15,943 nt of DNA from JAAYZQ01 sp034428935 (GTDB lineage Bacteria; Chloroflexota; Anaerolineae; JAAYZQ01). The notes below the pieces were generated by a model. It ran no database searches and was not told where the DNA came from. It worked only from the letters and a program-made list of their open reading frames with translations. Every line of letters begins with the position of its first letter. Positions within the stretch are counted from its first letter, which is position 1. The stretch is taken from positions 1 through 15,943 of the forward strand of contig DAOUHB010000137.1 of NCBI GenBank assembly GCA_034428935.1, written 5' to 3'. Both the position numbers and the translations under genes were made by a program. Positions 7,653-13,503 of the stretch are shown in pieces.

Positions 7653-9271
7653 GGTATGACCTCGCCGTGGTGCAGATAGTCGTCTTGCACGGGATAGTTC
7701 TCGAAAGCGATGGTATAGGTCTCCTCAAAATGCTTCTTGATGGCCGGGCGGATGCCGGGGTCATAGTCGGGCCGGACGTAGAGGGTGCGGCCGGGCCGTT
7801 CCTGGAGCAGCTCGCCGTCCTGCACCACCACCTCTCCGCCCTTGACGACGTAGCGGGGCCGGGAGAACATGGCCTCCGGGTCGTCCAGCGGCTCATAGAT
7901 CGTCACGTCGGCGTCGGCGCCGATGCCCAGGTGCCCCTTGTTCTTGAGCCCCAGGGCCCGGGCGGTGCCCGCGCGGGTGACGATGGCGATGTCGTACAGC
8001 GAGTACTCGCGGTCCAGGTCGGCCAGCAGGGCGCCCTTGCGCGCCCGCGGGTTGATCGTGGCCATCATCTCGGCCCGGTAGTCGCGATCCATGAGGAGCT
8101 TGATGACCTGGGGATAGCGGAAGAAGGGGCCGCCATTGGGATGGTCGGTGGTCAGGTACACGCGCCACGGATCGTCGATGAGCAGGAACAGCTCCATGCC
8201 CGTCAGCCATTGGACGGCATTGATCGGGTTGCGCGCCTGGTAGGCCATGGGCACGACGCCGCCCCCGGCCTCGCCCTCGACGTCGTCGTTCAGCCACTTG
8301 TGGCCCGTCAGTTGGTGCAGCCGGTGCTGCAGGGGCCCATCGGAGGTCATGGTCGTCGCCGGGCCGAACACCACCTGCCCGACGTCCACCGTGACGTTGG
8401 CGTGGCTGTTGACGGCCGCGGCCACCCGCTCGGCGCCCGAGCGCATGCGCCCGCCCTCGCCGTCGTAGCTCAGGAACTGGAGGTGGCAAAAGTGCGCCCG
8501 GCGGCCCTCCAGGGCCTCGATCATTTCCACCATGGTGGCGGCATTGCCCGCCTGGCCCAGGCGCAGGCCGTGGATGTGGGGCACGTGGGGCAGGCCCAGG
8601 TCGTCGTTGATCCGGCACAGCGTCTGGACGATCTGGCGTGGGGTGACGTTAAAGCCGATAACGTCGTCGTCGAGGGCCGACACGTTCTTGCCCCACTTCC
8701 AGTTCTCGACGCCGCCGGGGTTCACCACCTTGATGGCATACCCCCGGGTGGCCTCAAAAAGCCACCCCACGTAGTCCCGCGCCCGCTCCCACTCCCCTGC
8801 CTGGATGGCCCGCATGATAAAGTGGTTGTTGCCCATGGTGACAAAGATGCCCTTGTCGAGCAGGGGCGTATCTTCCAGCTCCTCGTGGGTGTGCCGGGCC
8901 ACCAGCGGGGCGGTGGCGGCCTCCATGACGGTCGTGTAGCCCATCTCGGCGTAGAGGTAGCCGGTGACAAAGGTCGTGGGCGTGGTATAGCCCACGCCAG
9001 AGCGCGTGAAGGAACTGCGCGCGCGGACGTGATCGTAGTGGTCTTCGGGGCAGAATTTGCGCCCGGCGTTCACCTTGGACCCGACGATGTGGCTGTGGAC
9101 GTCCACGCCGCCGGCCATGACCACCAGGCCGCTGGCATCGATGATCCGTGCCTTTTGCCGGTCCACCTCGCCGGGGTCGACGATACGCCCGTCCTTGATC
9201 CAGATGTCTTGAACCTGGTTCTCGATCCCGTGGGCGGGATCGTATACCCGGCCGTTCAGAATTCCTAACAT
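7643..9271 (-). CDS. fwdA: Formylmethanofuran dehydrogenase / Fhc subunit A (Zn amidohydrolase)
   Basis: This 542-aa amidohydrolase-superfamily subunit hydrolyses N-formyl-methanofuran to formate and methanofuran, reversibly in the archaeal enzyme. Metal-site candidates are visible: the HxH of DVHSHIVGSKVN (H59, H61), K181 in AIKVVNPGG as the likely carboxylated lysine, H232/H234 in PHVPHIHGLRLGQAGN, H263 in HFCHLQFLSYDGEGG, and D376 in VYLTTDHPNGGPFF. It is normal length for FwdA/FhcA. I start it at ATG 9271 (MLGILNGRVYDP); the longer frame to 9403 is unrelated to the family and lies over fwdB. It overlaps fwdB by seven bases. The active-site residues look complete. Confidence 0.95.
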   Translation of the reverse strand: MLGILNGRVYDPAHGIENQVQDIWIKDGRIVDPGEVDRQKARIIDASGLVVMAGGVDVHSHIVGSKVNAGRKFCPEDHYDHVRARSSFTRSGVGYTTPTTFVTGYLYAEMGYTTVMEAATAPLVARHTHEELEDTPLLDKGIFVTMGNNHFIMRAIQAGEWERARDYVGWLFEATRGYAIKVVNPGGVENWKWGKNVSALDDDVIGFNVTPRQIVQTLCRINDDLGLPHVPHIHGLRLGQAGNAATMVEMIEALEGRRAHFCHLQFLSYDGEGGRMRSGAERVAAAVNSHANVTVDVGQVVFGPATTMTSDGPLQHRLHQLTGHKWLNDDVEGEAGGGVVPMAYQARNPINAVQWLTGMELFLLIDDPWRVYLTTDHPNGGPFFRYPQVIKLLMDRDYRAEMMATINPRARKGALLADLDREYSLYDIAIVTRAGTARALGLKNKGHLGIGADADVTIYEPLDDPEAMFSRPRYVVKGGEVVVQDGELLQERPGRTLYVRPDYDPGIRPAIKKHFEETYTIAFENYPVQDDYLHHGEVIPCT

Positions 9272-10554
9272 GGCTGCACCGCCTCGATAATCTGGTCCAG
9301 AACCTCTTCGTCGGTCGGGCGCTGCCGGGGCAGCACCGGCCTCAGCCGCAGCGGCACCGCGTCCATGCGATACGCCGTGCCCGGCGCATCCAGGCCGTAG
9401 CACGCCGTGGGCAGGACCACGCCGGCCGTCTTGCCGGTCAGCGTCGGCATGGGGTCCAGGACGATGGTTGGGATCGTGGCCAGGTGCCGGACCGCCGCCC
9501 GGGGCAGATGGGCCGCGGGGTCGGAGGAGATGACCAGGATGGCATCCGCCTCGCCGCGTGCCAGCAGGTCCACGGTCGAAAACTCGCCCGGCCCGTAGCG
9601 GGGATAGCCCCGGGCAAAACTGACGGCAAAGGGATAGCCCGTCTGCCAGGCCATGACCTGGTCGGCGCCGGTGACGTTGCCGTGGCCGCGCATGGGGATG
9701 ACGGAAAAGCGGGTATACTGGTTCAGCTCGGCGACGAGGGAAAAGAGCTCGCTCACGTTCAGGTCGCGGCCACCCGTCTGGGTCAACCCCATGCCCATGT
9801 GGACCACGCCGAACCGGCAGCCCTTCATCCGCTCGGCCAGCGCCTGCAGCTCGGACACGGGCAGGCCGCCCACCGTCTCGGCGGCAACCTGGCGACCCCT
9901 GACAAGGGCGCGCAAGGCAGTCAGAACTTCGTAATCCCTCCCGGGCTCTATCTGCAGGAACAGGTCCGCCGCCCGCGTGCTGCCCGTGGGACGCACGTCC
10001 ACGACGACGACGGTCCTGTCGCGCTTGCCGTTGGGCGTGAGCATGCCCTTGGGCATGACCGAATAGCGGCTAAAGTGGCGCACGTGGCTTTCGGCCGGAT
10101 TGCAACCCCAGAAGATGACCAGGTCGGCGCGGTTGCGCACCTCGCCCAGGGTGCAGGTTGGCTCGCCCACCGCCTGCATGGCCAGGCCCGTGGGGCCGTG
10201 GCAGACGGACGACGTGGTGTCGATCATGGCGCCCAGCTTGTCGGCCAGGGCGATGGCCTTGCGCTGCGCCTCGCTGGCCGTCGAGCTAAGGCCGTAGATG
10301 AGGGGGCAGTCGGCCTGGTCGAGGATGCGGGCCGCCTCGGCAACCGCCTCCTGCCAGCCGACCTCCCGGCCGTCCACCGTGGGCTGGACAGGCGCCGGGT
10401 CATAGTGCGCGAACAGGCCCCTGCCGTTGCTGCAGGCCCTTCTGAGCTTGGCCACGCGCCCGCCATCCACCTCGACCACCAGGTCGTCGCACAGGCAGCC
10501 ACAAAAGGTACAGACCACGTTCTCGATTACCGTGTTCTCGATTCCCGTGCTCAC
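9265..10554 (-). CDS. fwdB: Formylmethanofuran dehydrogenase subunit B with intact Fe-S motif and catalytic Cys-His
   Basis: This 429-aa protein is a molybdopterin-oxidoreductase-type subunit B. The N-terminus has CTFCGCLCDDL: C15, C18, C22, with C41 (RRACSNG) completing a CxxCxxxC-x18-C site for a [4Fe-4S] cluster (C20 is extra). TTSSVCHGPTG places C118-H119, matching the metal-ligand/catalytic pair numbered 118/119 in Methanothermobacter FwdB. R289 in PMRGHGNVTGADQ fits the nearby catalytic arginine. Studied methylotroph FhcB proteins are described as lacking functional cofactor sites, so this one resembles the archaeal redox subunit more closely. Start is GTG at 10554, overlapping the fwdD stop as GTGA, with GGAGG ten bases upstream. 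There is no Tat signal, so it is cytoplasmic. Whether the metal is Mo or W cannot be told. Confidence 0.93.
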   Translation of the reverse strand: MSTGIENTVIENVVCTFCGCLCDDLVVEVDGGRVAKLRRACSNGRGLFAHYDPAPVQPTVDGREVGWQEAVAEAARILDQADCPLIYGLSSTASEAQRKAIALADKLGAMIDTTSSVCHGPTGLAMQAVGEPTCTLGEVRNRADLVIFWGCNPAESHVRHFSRYSVMPKGMLTPNGKRDRTVVVVDVRPTGSTRAADLFLQIEPGRDYEVLTALRALVRGRQVAAETVGGLPVSELQALAERMKGCRFGVVHMGMGLTQTGGRDLNVSELFSLVAELNQYTRFSVIPMRGHGNVTGADQVMAWQTGYPFAVSFARGYPRYGPGEFSTVDLLARGEADAILVISSDPAAHLPRAAVRHLATIPTIVLDPMPTLTGKTAGVVLPTACYGLDAPGTAYRMDAVPLRLRPVLPRQRPTDEEVLDQIIEAVQPC

Positions 10555-10883
10555 CGTGTCTCGACCTCCGCTCTTTGCCCCTTGTAGGAGGGCATGCCCG
10601 TGCTCTCGGTCTCGCCGCCCACGAGGAGATTGGCCGGCGGGCCCATGGGCATGAACAGCATCCCACGGGGCAGGTCTCCCGGCCGGACGGGCACGGCCAC
10701 CTGGCCGGCCGGCGTCGAGACGGTTACGACGTCGCCCTCCTTGAGGCCAAACTCGGCCATATCGTCGTCATTCATCTCCACCAGGGAGGTGGCCGCCCGG
10801 TAGGCTGCCGAATCCCTGCCCTGGTGGAGGCCATCACCCTGCGCCCGGGTGCGCCCCGTAATCAAAGTAAAGTCGCCCCTCAA
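10551..10883 (-). CDS. fwdD: Formylmethanofuran dehydrogenase subunit D (molybdopterin-dinucleotide-binding)
   Basis: This 110-aa protein matches FwdD/FmdD, the small beta-barrel subunit that covers the bis-molybdopterin-guanine-dinucleotide cofactor. In formate dehydrogenases the same fold is fused to the large subunit. Landmarks are FTLITGRTRAQGDGLHQG near the start, the acidic EMNDDDMAEFGLKEGDVVTV, and the C-terminal FMPMGPPANLL and ESTGMPSYKGQ. I chose TTG at 10883 because TGGAGG lies six bases before it; an in-frame TTG at 10907 would add eight residues inside the upstream gene with no RBS. It starts one base after the upstream ATP-grasp stop and ends in a GTGA overlap with fwdB. Methylotroph fhc operons lack this gene, so its presence beside an intact fwdB is strong evidence for a cofactor-loaded dehydrogenase. 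Confidence 0.88.
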   Translation of the reverse strand: MRGDFTLITGRTRAQGDGLHQGRDSAAYRAATSLVEMNDDDMAEFGLKEGDVVTVSTPAGQVAVPVRPGDLPRGMLFMPMGPPANLLVGGETESTGMPSYKGQRAEVETR

Positions 10884-10884
10884 C

Positions 10885-12027
10885 CTATGCCTCCAGTCTG
10901 TCTCCAACCTCTCGCCGCACCGACGTGGCGCGGTCGATCAGATCCTGCCAGCAACTCTCTCGATCCGGGCCCTCGGCCAGGACCGTGCAGATGGGCCGGC
11001 CCGCCCCTACCCGATCGCCGGTGTAGGGGATATCCCGCCGGCTCCCGGCACGCCACGCCTCCGTATCCGGTATGGTCACGTCCTGGCGGGCGTAGACGAT
11101 GCCCTTGCCGTGCCACGTCGTATCCGCCAGGCTCGCCAGGCTCCAGCCGGGCAAGCGTCCCGCCATGGCGTCGAGGTGAAGGGAGAACATGTTCAGCCCG
11201 TAGGCCTCCTCGACCAGCTCCATGGAGGCGGTATAGCGCGGATTGACCTCCAGCAGGTGGACCTGCAGGTCGTCAGAGATGACCAGGTCGACGCCGTTGA
11301 GGCCCCGCAGCTCGAACTCGCTTGCAAGCTGCTGCACCAGGGAGTCCACGGCCAGCAGGACCGCCCCGCGTTGCCCGGCAGGCAGCGACAGGGGCAGGAT
11401 GTTCCCACACCAGGCCATGCCCCGGGCACCCAGCTCCTGCCGGCCGATGAGCTGTTCCGTCAGGCCCAGGACGACGGCATGCCGCCCGTCGGCCACAAAG
11501 GCGGCCGAAGCCGGCCGGCCCGGCAGCCAGCGCTGCAAGAAGTGGTCGCCGTCCAGGGGCTCGCCCCGCCAGGACCGGATGCCATGTCCCCCTCCACTCC
11601 GTACAGGCTTGACGAGCCAGGGACCGACGGGGTCGCCGTCCAGCTCCTCGCCGGCCAGCACCGTCGCCGGGAAGGAGAGGCCGCTCCGGCGACAATAGGC
11701 CCGGAGCGTCCCCCAATCTCGCACGCGCCGCAACACCGCCGGGGGATTGCCCAGCAGGCATCGCTCGCGCGACAGCTCGCCCACCACGTCGGGATGGTTC
11801 TCCAGGTTCGAGATATAGAGCACCTGGCGGCAGTTGACCTGTCGACTGGCCCTCAGCAACCCGCCCGCGCTGAAGGGCAGGCGAAAGTCGCGCATGAGGG
11901 ACAGGTTCCGGGCCAGGGCTGCCTGGTCACGGTCGCCAAAGTAGTCGAGGGTGACGATGGGGTGACCGCCGCGAACCGCCGACTCGGCGACGGCGCGGGT
12001 GCTCAAACCGACGATGAGGGTGGACAT
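10885..12027 (-). CDS. ATP-grasp carboligase-like protein (COG2232 type) of the H4MPT cluster
   Basis: This 380-aa protein has an N-terminal Rossmann-like preATP-grasp domain (STLIVGLSTRAVAESAV, residues 2-18). The ATP-grasp part has K140 in PWLVKPVRSGGGHGI and VHLLEVNPRYTASMEL (256-271, N262) for metal and phosphate binding. The C-terminal segment GKGIVYARQDVTIP is typical of the COG2232 group. A member of this group recurs in methylotroph H4MPT clusters; I believe it is the one called OrfY, but its reaction is unknown. It begins three bases after the mtdA-like stop and ends one base before fwdD, so it is clearly co-transcribed. It is the third ATP-grasp ligase of the window. Probable work is an amide or ester ligation in cofactor assembly; this is inference from fold and context. 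Confidence 0.82.
   Translation of the reverse strand: MSTLIVGLSTRAVAESAVRGGHPIVTLDYFGDRDQAALARNLSLMRDFRLPFSAGGLLRASRQVNCRQVLYISNLENHPDVVGELSRERCLLGNPPAVLRRVRDWGTLRAYCRRSGLSFPATVLAGEELDGDPVGPWLVKPVRSGGGHGIRSWRGEPLDGDHFLQRWLPGRPASAAFVADGRHAVVLGLTEQLIGRQELGARGMAWCGNILPLSLPAGQRGAVLLAVDSLVQQLASEFELRGLNGVDLVISDDLQVHLLEVNPRYTASMELVEEAYGLNMFSLHLDAMAGRLPGWSLASLADTTWHGKGIVYARQDVTIPDTEAWRAGSRRDIPYTGDRVGAGRPICTVLAEGPDRESCWQDLIDRATSVRREVGDRLEA
10890..10895 (-). promoter_or_regulatory. Shine-Dalgarno site fixing the TTG start of fwdD
   Basis: On the minus strand the sequence is TGGAGG, six bases, then TTG at 10883. It lies in the last codons of the upstream ATP-grasp gene. It is the only good RBS near the fwdD N-terminus and favours the shorter 110-aa product. 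Confidence 0.75.
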
Positions 12028-12030
12028 TCG

Positions 12031-12891
12031 CTACTTGATCAGTTCCCTGGCGATGCCATAGACCTCCTCGGCGTCGAGGACGAGGTCGTTCTGGTCAAAG
12101 AGGCGCGCCACGCTGGCACGGTGGATCTTCATCTTCAGGCCGCCGATGCCCAGGGCGCCAAAGAGCACCTTGCCATGTTTTTCTTTGCCGTCCCAGCCGG
12201 GCTTGATGCCTTCGACGCCCAGGGGGGGCACCGCGTTCACGTCGGCAAGCACGGCCAGGGTGGGATGTTCGACCCACACCGATTCCGGCACCAGGGTAAT
12301 GCCGGCGGCGCCGGTGCAGAGGACGGCGTATGCGCCCTCGAGGAGAGCCCGGGTCGAGTCCTCGTCAAAGGCCGCGCCCGCGCCGACCTCCAGGCCAAAG
12401 CGCTCCTGGATAGAGACACAGGCCGCCTCGGCGCGGTCCAGCTTGCGCGAGGAGACGACGACCTGGGCGCCCTCCTGGGCCAGCAGGGCGGCGGCCCGCA
12501 GGCCAACCGGACCCGTCCCGGCCATGACGACGACCTTCTTGCCGGCCAGATCTCCCCGCGAAACGATCTTGGCGACCGCCGCGGCGGCGGTTGTGTTGCA
12601 GCCGTTGGCGTCCAACATGGCGGAAACCTGCAGGGGTCCGAGATAGGCCTTCTTGACCACCTTGAGCAGCTTTTCGCCTGTCTCGACGCTCGAGCCTCCG
12701 ACAAAGACTGCCGTGTTTTTCAGATCCTCGATGCCACGGGTAAAGATGGCGCCGTAGACGAGGTTGAGGGCGGCGTCGGGTGTGACGCCCGCATATTGAA
12801 GCACGAGGTCGGCGCCGGCGTCGTAGGCCGTGACGGCGTCAAAGACGCTGGCATAAGGATCGCTATCCAGTTGTAGTAGGATTTTCTTCAT
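12031..12891 (-). CDS. NAD(P)-dependent methylene-tetrahydromethanopterin dehydrogenase (MtdA/MtdB/MtdC family)
   Basis: This 286-aa protein oxidises methylene-H4MPT to methenyl-H4MPT with a nicotinamide cofactor. Landmarks are SVFDAVTAYDAGAD near the N-terminus, SAMLDANGCNTTAAAAVAKI (pterin-side helix), the dinucleotide loop VVMAGTGPVGLRAAALLAQEG, SSRKLDRAEAA after the second Rossmann strand, ADVNAVPPLGVEGI and FGALGIGGLKMKIHRA. By eye the GTGPVG loop, the NTTAAA segment and the GIGGLKMKIHRA motif are closer to Methylobacterium MtdA than to MtdB, even though the operon is H4MPT-linked; the planctomycete MtdC class is another candidate. SRK after strand two could bind the NADP 2'-phosphate. 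ATG at 12891 has GGAGG five bases upstream. The gene overlaps the LarC-like gene by 29 bases. Confidence 0.88.
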   Translation of the reverse strand: MKKILLQLDSDPYASVFDAVTAYDAGADLVLQYAGVTPDAALNLVYGAIFTRGIEDLKNTAVFVGGSSVETGEKLLKVVKKAYLGPLQVSAMLDANGCNTTAAAAVAKIVSRGDLAGKKVVVMAGTGPVGLRAAALLAQEGAQVVVSSRKLDRAEAACVSIQERFGLEVGAGAAFDEDSTRALLEGAYAVLCTGAAGITLVPESVWVEHPTLAVLADVNAVPPLGVEGIKPGWDGKEKHGKVLFGALGIGGLKMKIHRASVARLFDQNDLVLDAEEVYGIARELIK

Positions 12892-13402
12892 GAGAACCTC
12901 CAAGGTATTGTGCGTGCACATCTTGATACCGGGAATCTGCTCGATCTTGGGCGACCTGTTCCACGAGGCGCTTGAGCCCCTTGAACGACAGATGGGGCGC
13001 CGCTTCCTCCAGGGCGAGAAGGGCGGCCCGCAGGTCCTCCGCCTCGGCCTTGAGGGATAGGACCTGACCATCGTGGTCCAGCAGTTGTTTGACGCGTACC
13101 AGCACCTCGACGTGGTCGCTGCCCCGCACGGTGAGGCGCACGCTGCAGAAGCGGTAATCGAACTTGATGTGTTCCGGGTCAAAGACGCGCACCCCCAGCG
13201 TGCCCAGCTCCAGGGCAAGATAGCTCGCCATGTCGTCCACGAACTCTTGCTTGGTGTCCACCAGGAAGAGAAATTCCATGCGACCCTTCTTGGTGATTGC
13301 CTGAACGACGTGGACGCTGCAAGCCCCGCGGGCCATCAGCCCATCGATGGCGTGGGGAATGAGCTCACCGGAAACATCGTCTACGTTGGCCAAAAGGAGC
13401 AT
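12863..13402 (-). CDS. Stand-alone LarC C-terminal-domain protein (nickel-insertion family)
   Basis: This 179-aa protein resembles only the C-terminal domain of LarC, the CTP-dependent chelatase that puts nickel into the pincer nucleotide of lactate racemase. The visible match is LLLANVDDVSGELIPHAIDGL (residues 2-22, split here as a conserved acidic DD), AITKKGRMEFLFLV (35-48) and ELGTLGVRVFDPE (65-77). Full LarC is about 400 aa, and its N-terminal domain is absent. The tail (about 120-179) is a charged helix followed by a poor segment that overlaps the next gene. No LarA or LarB is seen. GGGAG lies seven bases before the ATG at 13402. A nickel or other metallocofactor role is possible; a non-chelatase role is equally possible. 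Similar stand-alone proteins may occur in other H4MPT clusters, but I cannot confirm that here. Confidence 0.7.
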   Translation of the reverse strand: MLLLANVDDVSGELIPHAIDGLMARGACSVHVVQAITKKGRMEFLFLVDTKQEFVDDMASYLALELGTLGVRVFDPEHIKFDYRFCSVRLTVRGSDHVEVLVRVKQLLDHDGQVLSLKAEAEDLRAALLALEEAAPHLSFKGLKRLVEQVAQDRADSRYQDVHAQYLGGSHEENPTTTG

Positions 13403-13421
13403 TGTTTGACTCCCAGGTCCG

Positions 13422-13474
13422 GCCCGGGTAAGGCAGGGGCACGAGGTGGTCGTGCCCCTGCCGGATACCCGGGC
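13422..13474. other. Long two-part hairpin in the gap between the 593-aa gene and the LarC-like gene
   Basis: The inner arms 13432-13444 and 13450-13462 are a perfect 13-bp inverted repeat around a five-base loop. Outer arms 13422-13430 and 13466-13474 (gcccgggta / tacccgggc) add nine more pairs after a small asymmetric bulge. No U-tract follows in the transcribed direction, so it is not a classical intrinsic terminator. It may stabilise or process the mRNA, or be a small dispersed repeat. It occupies most of the 101-base gap (13403-13503). Confidence 0.75.
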
Positions 13475-13503
13475 AGTGCCAGGCGTTGGGCAGAAAAGAC
13501 GGC

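Noticed and set aside
10507..10550. Imperfect short repeat (ATCGAGAAC twice) at the start of fwdB
   Set aside because: It encodes IENTV-IENVV in a variable N-terminal extension; too short to mean more than local duplication or chance.
10849..12876. 675-codon plus-strand open frame opposite the mtdA-like and ATP-grasp genes
   Set aside because: It crosses several well-supported minus-strand genes, has no motifs and reads as shadow coding.
13422..13474. Rho-independent terminator or CRISPR repeat
   Set aside because: No U-tract follows on either strand, and there is a single unit without spacers.
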